Below are positions 11,592 through 22,979 of a DNA stretch of 64,000 nt, in pieces. The translations under genes and the position numbers were made by a program. The DNA lies in the NCBI GenBank assembly GCA_036897095.1, contig JAYMSP010000001.1, positions 1-64,000 on the forward strand. Reading direction: 5' to 3'. Positions within the stretch are counted from its first letter, which is position 1; every line of letters starts with the position of its first letter. Source of the stretch: Plantago elongata. Lineage: Eukaryota; Streptophyta; Magnoliopsida; Lamiales; Plantaginaceae. The notes under the pieces are model-generated. The model saw only the letters and a list, made by a program, of their open reading frames with translations. It was not told the origin of the DNA and ran no database searches.

Positions 11592-12658
11592 CTAGATGGA
11601 TCCTTCAACTGAGTTGACTATTGAAGAGCGTCTCGTGAATTGAATACCAGTGAACAAGTCGCCTTCCACTTCGTTGATGGTGTCTTTGTTGATTTCTTTG
11701 ACATACTTTTCGTACGTTTTGGACAGGAGATAAGTATGCCTTTCATCCTCAATGATCTTGTTATTTATGAATATACATGTATGCATAATCTTAGAATAAT
11801 TAATGAGAGATTGTTTTGGCCAACGTTGGGTTGTGGATGATGGTGAAGCGTGCTTGCAAACAACCAAAAGCTCGCTCAACATCTTTTCGGACGGCCTCTT
11901 GCTTATTGCAAACATGGTCTTTTTGTGAGTAACTGGATTTTTGATGGACTTGACAAATGTTTCCCAGGCGGGATATATCCCATCAGTTAAATAGTATCAC
12001 CATGTTGTATTTACCATAAACTCTGAAGAAAGACCATGCCATCGGACAGTTCTTCCATTCCAAATTCATACAATCGATCGAGCCAATCTTTCCAGAAAGC
12101 CTCTTCCGACATTGATTGCAAGAAGATGATTGATGTCTTCTTCGTTGGCCCTTCGCATGTTGGTGCAAACACCGCAAGGACATAATCACAAAACTTGTTC
12201 AGTGCTTTCAAAACAAAAGTTTCACTACACCTTGTATATTCGTCAAGTACATCCGCGGCTAAACCATATGCGAGCATCCTCATCGCCGCAGTACACTTTT
12301 GCAAGTCCGAGAGTGCTTGGCGATCGGTAACATCTGAGCCAGCCCTGAAGTAGCCTGGATCGTGGTTGGAGATGGCCTCAACGATCCTAAAAAATAGTGG
12401 CTTTATCATTCTGAACCTCCGACGAAATTGCTTTGTAGTGTATTCGCAATTGTCGGCGAAGTAATCTTCCATCATTTGATCATGATGTTTCTCGCATTTT
12501 CGGTTGATGTACGTGCGAGTGTGTTTCCCCTTTGGCTGTAAAAAAGACTCGGCGAAGTACTGCAACACCACCATCTCGAAGAATCTCATTGCCATCACTG
12601 AACTATAGGATACGGCTTTGAATGCCGACCTTTCGAATTTCGACTCCGGATCGGACAT
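11592..12658 (-). pseudogene. PIF/Harbinger transposase remnant (DDE_Tnp_4, HARBI1/ALP1-like)
   Basis: Starting at the ATG at 12658, the frame matches the N-terminal half of plant PIF/Harbinger transposases: RRFRMIKPLFFRIVEAISNHD, then LSDLQKCTAAMRMLAYG, then VLDEYTRCSET. It then shifts frame. The first catalytic Asp motif, GSIDCMNLEWKNCP, lies in another frame (about 12045-12095). After about 12011 roughly 90 residues, including the expected second Asp (NDINVL region), are missing. Homology resumes with a LTDGIYPAWETFVKS-like segment (about 11945-11995) and a DVERAFGCLQARF segment (about 11850-11890) carrying the third acidic residue. The end reads NNKIIEDERH, as in family C-termini. It is a dead transposase with at least two frameshifts and one internal deletion. 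GC-rich flanking sequence at 12880-13075, with CACAATGGGCAT-type repeats, may be its 5' terminal region. Confidence 0.88.
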
Positions 12659-12879
12659 GGACACCTCTTCCTCGGAGTGGTGCGGTGAAGAAGATATTTT
12701 AGCAAAGTGATATTTGGTAGGTTATTAAGAGTATTTTGAGTTTAGAGAAAGATGGGTGAAATTTGAGGTGCGGATAAATATATGAAGTTTGGTGTCTATT
12801 TATAGATCTAAAAAAAATATGACCGTTGATATATATTTTTTCCTTCTATTAAACGGAATTAAAATTAAAAAAAAAACAG

Positions 12880-13075
12880 AAAAAACGTGCCTGGTTCAGT
12901 GGGGTCTGGATACATGTAACTGCCGTTGGATTGGAACACTAGGTGTTTGAGACTGGGCCCACACTAGGGTCCAGCCCTGAACGACAACTCAATCGGTTGC
13001 GAAGCAGCCACGGCTGCTCCCCAACCGCCTACAATGGGCATGATCCTCACCGTTCACAATGGGCATCTCAATACT
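12880..13075. repeat. GC-rich flank of the Harbinger remnant with repeated CAATGGGCAT
   Basis: The composition jumps from AT-rich to GC-rich. CTACAATGGGCATGATCCTC and TTCACAATGGGCATCTC occur 24 bp apart, followed by TACTACTAA. This is compatible with the subterminal and terminal part of a Harbinger-type element, which uses 3-bp TWA target sites. I did not find the matching opposite terminus. Confidence 0.35.
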
Positions 13076-13873
13076 ACTAATCGTATTTTTGATATGTAAA
13101 ATGAAAATGTCACCAATTCAATTATTTGAAGTAAGATTCATCGAAAACGTTTAGTAATTTGTAGGGAGATCTGAATCATCTCAAGATAATAAAACGAACT
13201 GATTGCAGGCAGTTGGCAATTAGCGCGAAGAAGTGTGTGAAATTAACAAATGATTCGGATAGGCTGTTCCCAGATCAGAGGCACATTAATGAAGTGATAG
13301 GGTACTTAAGCATTAATCTAATGGCGTGAACTAACCTAGCAGATCTACTAATTGTAGGGTATCATAAGACTTTCATGCCTAATCTACAACAAGCTACGGT
13401 ATTTTTTAAATCAAAGTGTCAAATGATGATGTCGATCCACTAATTTTGTGGCAACTTGGTAAAGTATTCAATCTTTACTTTATGCTAATTATCACTGTTA
13501 TTAAGAAACATAAATTAATCTTTATTATAGTTCATCTTCTTACCTTTGGCATCAATCCACAAAAAGCCACTATGTGCCATTTAAAAAGATATCATAATGG
13601 ACACTTTAAGGTTTAAGTAAAGTTGTATACTCTCATGTGAAAGATGAAACTTGTGAGGGAGTATATTAAAGAAAGGGAAGAGGGAGGACTGAAAGATAAA
13701 TAGGGCTGTGATTAATCAATAGTGCTTAAAGTGAGACACACATAACCCATTGGACCAAAGGAAATGATTGTGACTATAACCCCCTAATGTAATCTACTCA
13801 TCTTAAATTTGTGGTGCATTAGTATTGTGTTCTCCTTTTTTCTTTGGGACAAATTATTTAGGAGCGTAAATAA

Positions 13874-14542
13874 GGGTCTATTTTTCTCGTCTAAATTTAA
13901 CTGATCGTATCTGAATTGACCGAATGAAACTGAACTATATTGAATTATTTAAAAAAATATTTTAAGCAGAATTAAATATAAGTAAACTGAATTTAAATGA
14001 ATATAAATTGAAATTGATGAATTTTCAAGTGATCAAAATAAAAAAGGTGTTTAATTTCGAAAAACTGTAATAGTGATCATTTGGTTTTATAGGTTCATGC
14101 CCCGTCGGCTTCTTTTAATTGTTATGTAAATATAATTCGTCTAAAGATCCACAGGATCGAATTTACAATGTATTATAACGAGTTCACGGATCTATCTTTT
14201 AGCAGACTATAGAATACTCATCTCTCATTAATTAGAATGTATTATCTTGAAAATCACTTTAATTCAGTCCAGTTCAGTTATAATTTATATTTTACTTTAG
14301 TTTAATTCAGTAAATTTTATTTGATGAGGTACAAAAAGTCAGTTTATCCTTGGCATATGAAATGGCATAATAAACAAACAAGCTAGTTAGGATGTATTAT
14401 TTTTAACGGAGATTTACTAAACTGAATTGGACTGGACTTATCAGAAATGGACTGAACTGAAGTAAAATATAAATTATAATTAAGTCGAATTGAATTAAAC
14501 TGGACTGAATGAAACGGAGTTATTTTCCGGTGAAAATAACCC
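13874..14542. mobile_element. MITE-like element with nested inverted repeat
   Basis: GGGTCTATTTTTCTCG at 13874 matches, in inverse, CCGGTGAAAATAACCC ending at 14542. Inside, 14258-14325 (TTTAATTCAGTCCAGTTCAG...) pairs with about 14405-14515 (...AAACTGGACTGAATGAAAC), giving a strong fold-back around a loop near 14330-14400. No coding capacity is visible. A partly similar stretch (GAACTGAACTATATTAATTT) occurs at about 28480, suggesting another fragment of the family. Confidence 0.5.
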
Positions 14543-15026
14543 ATCCTCCTTAATGCACTAAAAAACGAAGCTTATTTTTGTACTGCAATTTGTTAAAAGT
14601 GGGTCATCTTATCTGTACGATATTAATTTCCTTTACTTTTAAAAAATGTTGCAGTTACCAGATAGTTAGCCTTATCCACTCAGTTGGAAGAATCTTGGAT
14701 CGGATGTACTAACTTCATTCATGTGATATATGTACTGAGGTTTAAATTACATTTAACACATTAGGTGCAGCGTCCCATGTAACGTATTAGTTGCTGCTAA
14801 TCCAGTTTTCTACGCCAACTTGGATTACTTTCTCATCCATATACACGTTGTCATTTCTCACTAATATATCAATCACTACAATATATTTTGCTGCTCATTA
14901 TCTGTAATGTCACTCTACACCGGTTGAGATCAAGCAATTTAAATTGTAATTTATCAAACGTACGATTTCTTAGAGGTGATCCGTATTAAAAAAAAATCTT
15001 AAAAATGTATTGGAAGAAGAAATTAA

Positions 15027-15281
15027 GGGGCTGATTGGCATGCAACTTAAAAGTCCCGATTTAAATGCCTGAATAGTGATCGGAATTGTAGTGAGATTGT
15101 TAAAATTATGTTTGGTATATAGTTTTAATTGGATAGAGTATCATATGTTTGTTATATAGGTAGATAAAAATGTTGGTACTGTAGAGCAATTTTAATTTTC
15201 GACATTTAAATGTCATAAAAAATATAAAATTTCCAAGTAACATTCAAATGGGCATTTGTATGTTACTCCAATCAGTCCCTA
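15027..15281. mobile_element. MITE with GGGGCTGATTGG termini
   Basis: The left end is GGGGCTGATTGGCATGCAAC. The right end, inverted, is AGGGACTGATTGGAGTAACA. Length is about 255 bp with no coding capacity. The interior matches the element at 5860-6269. The terminal wording suits a cut-and-paste DNA element; I cannot fix the superfamily without target-site comparison. Confidence 0.65.
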
Positions 15282-15782
15282 AGTTTAGCAGATTGCAGAT
15301 CGTTCCTAATTAAATTACAGAGTCATTGTTCATTCCACACAAAAGACGTGATATGTATAATCAAAGGATATGATCATATGAGCTACAAGCTGTTGTTCTT
15401 AAATCTTCAATTATGAAAAATATTTTAAACTATATTAATAGTGATTTAAGAGTAAACATTTGGACTGTATTTATAGTGTAATTTTTTAAGTTTGTTTTTT
15501 ACAATGAAATGTTGAGTAGACTGTACTCATAATGTTCGTCAGTCCGTTTCATTTTCACTAAAAATACAGTCCCAAATGAATATATTGATACTGTTTATAC
15601 ATATAAACAAGTAATGCACTTTCAAAAGGTATGAGAAGGCATTTAAGTGACTAGAAGTAAACTATAATACATGTACGATCCAAATCAACTAAAATCATAT
15701 AAATATTACATGTGTATTCCAATCAACAATGTCACAAGCCGTCGGATTAGATCTCGAATAATTATTTATGTATTTGTCATGG

Positions 15783-15892
15783 TAAAGGATGTATAAAATT
15801 TGAGTGGTCTTTTTTAATTGAAATTAATTTATTTTATAAAATGTACGATTTGAGTGGGGATATGGCCACTCCAACGGTATAACAAACATGGA
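15783..15892. mobile_element. Copy 1 of a roughly 115-bp MITE family
   Basis: Shared with 26755-26870, 28181-28298 (inverted) and 32414-32531: a TTGAGTGGTC-like block, a TTTAATTGAAATTAA block, an AAATGTACGATTTGAGTGGG block, GATATGGCCACT and a tail ATAACAAAC. The ends are imperfectly inverted. Confidence 0.6.
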
Positions 15893-17131
15893 TTAACGTT
15901 CATCATACAACTCTATAATTATATCAAACACACACACACTTATAATTGGTCATCTTAAGTTGTTAGGTGTACATTCGTGAAAATATTATCCGATGTAAAT
16001 GTTGCATGTTGATTTTTAGAACCATTATATGATTAAAACTTATATGTATTAATATATGATTAACTTGAGCTAGAGTATCAGTTTAAATAGATAAGGAACA
16101 TTTTCATTCAACGAAATTTAAAAAATTAAACGAAAAGTATAAGATGTTCCTTCCGGCAGGTGTACGTTCTAGTCTTATATGCTTGATATTTGATAACATC
16201 TTTTACTAGAAAAGTAACAAAATTGATTCCCATTATTGTAGCATAAAGCTAGTTAATCTAAATGGAGGTCCATTTGTCAAGTCTTTCATTTTCACATCAT
16301 TAAGAATGCCATACCCCACAAAGATAAGAAAAAATGGGCACTTGAAGGGACCATGGGCGCATGATAGCACTGGTAGTATTCATTTTCTTGTTGCTCATTC
16401 AACTTTTTTGAGATAATGACTTGCAAGAATGTGGTCATTATTACACATCAATTCTTGGCTTTTGAAGTAGAGCAATGTATGGTTATTACTCGCAAGATGC
16501 AACTTTGTGAAAGCTTCTTCAGTATTGTTTGCTATTCAACTGATTTTGACACCATATAGGTGCACTAGATCAATGTGCTTGGAATTGAGATCAACTTCCA
16601 ATGCTCATGAACAGTCTTTTTTACTAAGTGATGAAGTAAAAATTCATTGTGAATTCGAGGGATGGTAGTAGTAGTAGTCTGCTGGCGACCTACGAAAGAG
16701 TTTGTTTATCGATGAGACTCTAGTGAGTTCGAGGTCGGATTTATATATTCAAGGGGAAAGCTAAAAACATGGCTTTGTGGTATGGAGGAGCGATGACTAG
16801 TATAAACATTGTTTGTGTTGCACTAATGTGTCATGGACTTGGCCTCATTCACTGGTTTGGACTGAGTGGTGGGTCAAATGGAATGGACATTCATCTTGCT
16901 AAGTAGACGTTGTCATGATCGTTATATTTTTATCACCGAATCCAATTTCATATTAAAACGTGAATAGTAACTTAATTGTTATAACAATGGTTGAAACAAA
17001 AAGACAATGTTATCACCAAATCCAATTACGATTGAGTTTTATCAATTCCGGTCATCAATTCGATCATTTCAGACTTCAGTACAACAAATATGGTTTTTCT
17101 AGAGTCCAAAGTCCAAACCAACAAAACAAAT
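15893..17131. other. Spacer upstream of RPL12, no gene recognised
   Basis: No convincing coding sequence. A short CA repeat occurs near 15931-15940 and (GTA)n at about 16666-16678. The RPL12 promoter elements begin at about 17132. Confidence 0.5.
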
Positions 17132-17302
17132 TGGGCCAAGTCGAAACTAAGTTCAATTCACAGTCCCGAATTACTAAACAGGCCAATCCATGATCCCATT
17201 CTCAAAGGCTTCACTTCCAATCCTCCATTGGACAATTTGGGCCTGAGCACAAATCCACTATATCTTCAACCCCATTTCCTGTACCACCACTCTGAAACCC
17301 TA
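17132..17302 (+). promoter_or_regulatory. RPL12 promoter elements: two site II motifs and a telo box
   Basis: TGGGCC occurs at 17132-17137 and 17238-17243 (site II elements, bound by TCP factors in plants). AAACCCTA lies at 17295-17302 (telo box), 30 bases before the start codon. This combination is characteristic of plant ribosomal protein and other growth-linked promoters. No clear TATA box is seen, which also fits this gene class. Confidence 0.7.
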
Positions 17303-17331
17303 GCCACTAGTCCACCACCACCTCGCAAAAA

Positions 17332-17832
17332 ATGCCGCCAAAGTTCGACCCGTCGCAAGTCGTCGACGTCTTCGTCCGCGTCACCGGTGGTGAAGTCGGA
17401 GCTGCCTCTTCACTCGCACCAAAAATCGGGCCACTTGGTCTCTCCCCGAAGAAGATCGGAGAAGACATCGCCAAGGAAACAGCCAAGGACTGGAAGGGCC
17501 TCCGTGTCACCGTCAAGCTCACCGTCCAGAACCGTCAGGCCAAGGTTACCGTCGTGCCTTCCGCCGCCGCTCTGGTCATCAAGGCGCTTAAGGAGCCGGA
17601 GCGTGACAGGAAGAAGACGAAGAATATTAAACACAACGGTAACATTTCGCTCGATGACGTGATCGAGATCGCGAAGGTGATGAGGACGAGATCCATGGCG
17701 AAGGAGCTGGCTGGAACGGTGAAGGAGATCCTTGGGACGTGCGTTTCGGTTGGGTGTACTGTTGATGGGAAGGATCCGAAGGACCTCCAGGTGGAGATTG
17801 ATCAAGGTGATGTTGAGATTCCTCTCGATTGA
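17332..17832 (+). CDS. RPL12: 60S ribosomal protein L12 (uL11)
   Basis: An intronless 166-residue frame, the normal length for plant L12. The N-terminal domain carries the family block [18 protein letters not shown] (about residues 31-48). The C-terminal domain holds [15 protein letters not shown] and a [15 protein letters not shown] block. uL11 with rRNA forms the base of the ribosomal stalk at the GTPase-associated centre, where elongation factors bind; it acts in the cytosol and is assembled in the nucleolus. The start is the only ATG that gives the conserved MPPKFDPSQ opening. Coding sequence is clearly GC-richer than its surroundings. Overlapping frames on both strands are shadows of this gene. 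Identification is secure. Confidence 0.97.
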   Translation: MPPKFDPSQVVDVFVRVTGGEVGAASSLAPKIGPLGLSPKKIGEDIAKETAKDWKGLRVTVKLTVQNRQAKVTVVPSAAALVIKALKEPERDRKKTKNIKHNGNISLDDVIEIAKVMRTRSMAKELAGTVKEILGTCVSVGCTVDGKDPKDLQVEIDQGDVEIPLD

Positions 17833-20551
17833 GAAGAAGGAGGTTAATTTTGGGGATTTTTTTCCGTCACATTTTGATATAGAATCGAAGTAATCAGTAT
17901 ATGCTTAGTGATCCATTTCTATTATTATAATTATCAGTTGTTTTGGGAAGTATAAACATATATGATGATTGTCTGTTTCATTTGAGCTTAGACTTTTACG
18001 AAATGAAAATGCTGCTTCTCGTCGATTTTTTTATTCTATTTCATTCTATGTTAACTTTCACCTCCTGAATGATGAATGATTGGTCTGCGTATTGTTTGCT
18101 ATGCGAGTCGAAGCTTTGAGCTATTTGTTACGTGTGGGAACTGGTAGTGACACTGTATTTGTAGGTTCTTATGTAATGTTACTTAGATATGATTGTTGTG
18201 TGCGTATTGATTGCTTCCTTGGTAATCTGTATGCCTGAGTAATACTAGTTGATATTTGATAGTCAATTCCTGGTAGCTTCTTAGTGAAAGGGAATTTGGT
18301 AGTGTCCTTGTACAATCCATTGGACGGTTTGAAAGAATTTGAGAGTCAATCATGTGCTTCTAGTGTTGCATTGATTGATGGATCTGGTCATTAACAGCTG
18401 ATGATGTTTAGGTTAACGTGTAGCTAAGCTCTTGATACCCGTACGGTGTGGATATTATTAGAAGCTGAGATTTGGATATTATTAAGTCACATCAACTGTA
18501 TAGTTTCCTGTTTTCAAGGGAATATGGGTTGCATTTTTCTTGTTGTATTCTACATGTTTTTTCCCTTAGTTTGTAGAAACTTCTTGACCTTTTAAGATTA
18601 GTGTCCTTGGACCAACTTTGAAACTGGAGCAATCAGTTCGCCGGTGTTTATGGTAGGGGTGTATATAGTGTAATATATGGACAATAGACGTAAGAACTAG
18701 TATGTGTAGGTGATATATGATACGATAACTTGCTACGATAAGCTTTTGTTGGTCGATATTTCCCCATTTCGGAGGAATGTTTAGAGTTTGCCACAACTTT
18801 TTGTGTGTTAATGCCGGTCTTTGTTTATGTTGTGATCATTCCACATGGTATGCACATAATGTCCATCAGCTAGAGATTGAACTGGTGAGTGACGATAGTC
18901 GACGTGGCAGTATGCTCAATTTGGAGTCCTCCCTTGCAGCTACTTTAGGGACAGGCACATTATTCAGTTTATTGTGATTACTTTAGCAATATTACCATTT
19001 TTTTTTTTTGCGATATTAGCTTGTACTCTGTTGCATGCATGCATACATACTTACATATACTAAGTTTATGTTTACTTGAAATGTTCTTCCTTCCCATTAA
19101 TTACTTGTGGCGCCTAATTTTCAATTCTTGTTAGATTCTAGCACCTGATTCTGCAATCCTTTTGGTTTATCTTTCTAAGAAAGATTTCTCCGATACCTTT
19201 GTACTGGTTTTTGCATCCCTTCCGCAATTCACTCTCCGGTGGTCATTTGAAAATTTTGAGTGTTATTTTTGCCATATGAATGTGGGAAGTGTTTCGAATT
19301 GCATGTATTTTACATGGGTCCATTTTACATTAGCATGCTATGCAGTTGGAGTGGGTATATGATTGTAGTACTTTATATTAGGAAAATCAAATTTTGGTGA
19401 AGTACGATATTTTGAAGTACAACTTTAGCATGTTGTTCTCTCTGATAGAAATGCATAACCACCAAGAGTATTGGAACATTCAGACCGGAACACCCCTGAA
19501 AAGTTTTTCAGATTTGATGTATTTTCCCTGCTCTATTTATACAACTAATTGTGTATTCCTTAACTGTGGTACCAATGAATTACTGTATTTGTTTTTCTTG
19601 GTGATTCACTGATTTTGGAGTAAAAATGGGTTTTCACTAGAATTTTCCTACTACAATAATTTTGTGTTGGGCTTTCTTGGTCAAATCACATCCATGGTAG
19701 CCTTCATCTAAATTGTGAACTGAAACTAATATTCCAATTCCATGTATACCTAAAATTTAAATCATTCTTCTTAGTGCCATCTATGTGTTGTACGTGAATG
19801 TAGAAAAGTAAACTAAGGGGTGTTCATTGCTCCACTTGATGTACATTTGATGTGATAAATTTCCAATCTTTATGCCTGTTCTCTTCGAACAATCTTCTAC
19901 TCTACGTTTGAAGTGTGTGTGTACATTCAAAGTGAGAAAAATCAGTGTCTAGTTTTTTATCAATGTAAAAATGTCGTCATATTTATGTTAATTGACTTCC
20001 CATCTTGTGAGTCTTTGGTTATATATTTAAACTTCACTAGAAATGGCCATCTCCCCCAGTTCCTGGTAGAATTTGATATACTCCGGGGCGTCTTTTTTTG
20101 CTCGGTAGAATGTTGTTACTGTCCACATTGAGTGATTTGATTTGAGTATATTTGTTCATTTGTATGATCCTCCCTAATGTTGAAGCTGTGATGAGAGCCA
20201 CATACCACATACCTAATGTATGAACTACGTAGCGAGTAACGTGAGAATGCGGCTGAGTTTTTTTATGGCTACAGGACAACTGAACTACATACGTACATCT
20301 TCTAGGAAACGTACCGTTTTCACAATCTTTTATGGTAGGCGATCTGATTGCCAAATATAGCTAATTAGTCACTCAGCTACTCGAATTTCACGGTGAATAC
20401 TTAAAGCGACGATACCTTTTGAAGACCAAACAAAACTCATGAATTGAATAACTTGAGACGAATATACTTGGTATTAAAAATCACCATCCACGTATCTATT
20501 TGGCCAAACTTGTACTACAATTTCCATCTTGCTGGTGCTCTTCATGAGTCA
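17833..20551. other. RPL12 3' region and long spacer, no further gene recognised
   Basis: About the first 200 bases should hold the RPL12 3' UTR. Beyond that I see only short frames without domains and a CATG/CATA-type simple repeat near 19035-19052. A non-coding transcript or an exon I could not join cannot be excluded. Confidence 0.45.
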
Positions 20552-20647
20552 CACGTGGGTCTTTTTAGTACCGTTGCCAAGTTCATCATTTAAGTGTCAT
20601 TTTCACTTGTTAGATATTTTTTCCCTCCGATTTCTCCTATTTAAATA
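20552..20647 (+). promoter_or_regulatory. G-box and TATA box of the 81-residue gene
   Basis: CACGTG at 20552-20557 (within ACACGTGGG, an ABRE-like G-box) lies about 80 bases before TATTTAAATA at 20638-20647. A start near 20675 would give a 5' UTR of about 105 bases ending at the ATG at 20780. G-boxes are bound by bZIP and bHLH factors, so abscisic acid or light control is possible but only inferred. Confidence 0.5.
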
Positions 20648-20779
20648 CCCCCCATCATTTCCACTTCAAGTATCTCTCAGAAAATCATTGCCATCCTCTT
20701 CTACTCTCACAGTTTCTCAGCTTAATTTCTATCCATTACCAATTACCAGTATCCCTTTTTCCAATTTAAGAGACCGAAA

Positions 20780-21025
20780 ATGGCTAAGAAGATCGTCAGA
20801 ATCGTGCATTGTGAAGTGGCGCCATCACCGGTGTTGTTGCCGTTTAAGATGTCTCACTCTCCGAGCCTAGAGACGATTAGGGAAGACGGGGCTGAAGAAG
20901 AGCAAGATTGTGATTTGAAGATTGAAGAATTGAAGTTTAACTGGTTTTTTGAAGTTATCTCTCCTTTTCTTCTGGGCTTGTCTGTCAAACTCCTTAAACA
21001 CCAAAATAGAGTTGGTGTAAACTGA
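20780..21025 (+). CDS. Unrecognised small protein, 81 residues
   Basis: I do not recognise a named family. The protein opens MAKKIVRIVHCEVAPSPVL, a basic and hydrophobic segment ending in a PSPVLLPFK motif. An acidic stretch follows (EDGAEEEQDCD, about residues 36-46), then a hydrophobic segment around FNWFFEVISPFLLGLSVKLL (about 54-73) that might contact a membrane. Support for a real gene: well-placed G-box and TATA upstream, a pyrimidine-rich leader, a good ATG context (AAAATGGC) and AATAAA-type sequence at about 21313. It is intronless. An overlapping minus-strand frame is a shadow. Confidence in the frame is moderate; function is unknown. Confidence 0.6.
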   Translation: MAKKIVRIVHCEVAPSPVLLPFKMSHSPSLETIREDGAEEEQDCDLKIEELKFNWFFEVISPFLLGLSVKLLKHQNRVGVN

Positions 21026-21589
21026 TTGTTTCTCTTAAGCAAAACATCTCATACATATCCTTGTTGTTCACCAAAAAATAAGTTACAAGTGCAGCCGATT
21101 TTTTATGGCGGGCAACTTACTCATTGTACTATCTAGTAGATTTCGTGTACTATATCTACTTTTTCTTTGTTTGGTGAATGTCATGTGTGAACAAATGAAG
21201 TAATGAACAATGCACTAAGACTAGGTATGGAAAAGATAGACCGTATTATCATCATCATATCATTTACATCTTTGTAGATCTTGTTTAATATACTTGCATT
21301 GTATTACTTCATTAATAAAAAAATAAAGTTAAAAGTAAATATGTATGTTCACGGCCTCGATTGTGAAAACTGAAAACGTACATGTATGTTGTCAAAATTG
21401 TGTGAGCATGTTAATGTGTATTAGATATTTTAGTATATCATTTATTTGTGAATCTCATGTTTATTGGACAAGTTGAAACACACTGTATGTCATCATATAA
21501 TTCAGATCATGGAACATGAAGTTAGTGGTGCCAGAGGTGGTGAGTGCTCTCTCCAAAAAAAGGTACAGTTTTGTCCTACTAGTCTACAA
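21026..21589. other. Spacer, no gene recognised
   Basis: The likely 3' UTR of the preceding small gene is followed by AT-rich sequence. GC-rich sequence starting near 21590 belongs to the next element. Confidence 0.5.
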
Positions 21590-21720
21590 CCATGCAGCCC
21601 GTTAATGGAGGATAGCCTAAGACTACCCCCAATGGGCCGTCGCGCCCAACGTCACACCGTGGCACCCGGCGCGGCGTGCCAGTGCCACGCCGTCAGGTGG
21701 CTACAGCCGGTTGATTGCTG
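21590..21720. repeat. GC-rich leader of the second Harbinger-type element
   Basis: An abrupt GC-rich block (CCAATGGGCCGTCGCGCCC, GGCACCCGGCGCGGCGTGCC) stands in an AT-rich setting, about 250 bases before the Myb/SANT-like frame. The CCAATGGGC wording resembles the CAATGGGC repeats beside the transposase remnant at 12.9-13.1 kb. Probably the terminal or promoter part of the element; no matching right terminus was found. Confidence 0.4.
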
Positions 21721-21971
21721 CTACATGTCCTTTTCTTTTTTTAATTTTTTTTTGAAATTCAAATTATATCCGTTTTAAAACGGTAATATCTCAAAAAATA
21801 CGAAATAAAAAAAAAAAATCACCAACGGCTATGTTTTTTCAAGATCTATAAAATGAGACCAATCTTAATATTTTTTATTTCATCCCATCTCCAATTCTTC
21901 TTTCTCCCTTAATTAAACTTAAAAGACTCTCTTATCTCAAAACACTCTTTTCACGTTCATTTTCCCGTGAG

Positions 21972-22868
21972 ATGGACACAGAGTATTTGCAGTGGTTGAA
22001 AGAAAACATGTCCCAAAAATACCATAAGTACATGCAAGCTCACTACGAAAACACGATTTTCGCACCCCAATCGAGTCCCAAACGAGTGTCGTTTGACCTT
22101 TGTTCCAAGATCCCTACACTCAAATTACCAATCTCCATCCTTCCAAACACCAATGTTTTAACAAATACCGGAAGACGAGGTCGTGATGGAGACGCAACCG
22201 GAAAAACAACTGATTCGGAGGCGTGGGAAAGCCAAAGCACCGGAGGAGCGATAACCAACACAACAACCGGACGGAACAATCTATACAACGAGAGTGAGGA
22301 TTTGTGGCTCATCTTAGTCAACATGGAGGTTAGTCAAAATGCTATTGTTGGAACCGATCAGAAGTATTGCAAATTGTTCCGTCTTGTTGCGGAGAAGTAT
22401 GAGGATATCAAGAGGATATGAATGATGACTGGCATGGATAAATTTCGTTCTCATGATTCGCTTCGTGGAAGATGGGGACGGCTAAGAGATGACATAAATC
22501 ATTGGATGATTTGTATGGAACGTGCTACTGTTATGGTCGGCAACGGAGTGGCTACAGTGAGTTCGATGTGCGGGACACTGCCCAAGAACTATACAGGGAG
22601 AAATCAAAAGCACCACAATTCATTCACGGCGTTCAAACAGTGGGATGCCATGAAATCATACCCAGAGTGGGAACTCAAGATGAACTTGGAGGAAACTATG
22701 AAGAAGTGGGTACCAACTGGGGAGGATGGGTTTGAGGGTGACGATGTTGATGTAGGTGATCAACCAATGGAATCAGCAGGTGCAGGTAGCAGTAGCGGAA
22801 GTAAGCGAAATCGGGGTTATAAAAAATATAAACTCCAAACTTATCTTGATCCATATCAAATAAAATAA
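21972..22868 (+). pseudogene. Harbinger ORF1-type Myb/SANT-like DNA-binding protein, broken
   Basis: The frame from 21972 opens with a short N-terminal region. It reaches SEDLWLILVNMEVSQNAIVGTDQK, typical of the Myb/SANT-like partner protein that plant PIF/Harbinger elements encode beside the transposase, and of host proteins derived from it. An in-frame TGA at 22419-22421 interrupts it. The same frame continues with SLRGRWGRLRDDINHW, the next conserved block. In the middle, SGYSEFDVRDTAQELYREKSK lies in another frame (about 22545-22610), then homology returns to the first frame with FTAFKQWDAMKSYPEWEL. Two compensating indels therefore flank about 80 bases. The C-terminus is a Ser/Gly- and Lys-rich tail. 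No transposase lies next to it. A spliced intron at the stop cannot be excluded, but the gene looks dead. Confidence 0.8.
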
Positions 22869-22979
22869 AAAATAACTCGAGAATAATATGCGTATAGTCA
22901 TTTGTGTACATCATTATAGTATAATATTGTTGTTAGTCGACTTTATGAAAAATGCGAGTCATAAAGTCAAAAAGTTTAG

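Noticed and set aside
11640-12330. Plus-strand frames across the Harbinger remnant
   Set aside because: Antisense shadows of the transposase pieces.
17090-17662. 190-residue Ser/Arg/Pro-rich plus-strand frame
   Set aside because: Out-of-frame shadow of RPL12, whose frame is unmistakable.
18777-20354. Several frames of 66-105 residues after RPL12
   Set aside because: No recognisable motif, inconsistent strands, composition of random AT-rich sequence.
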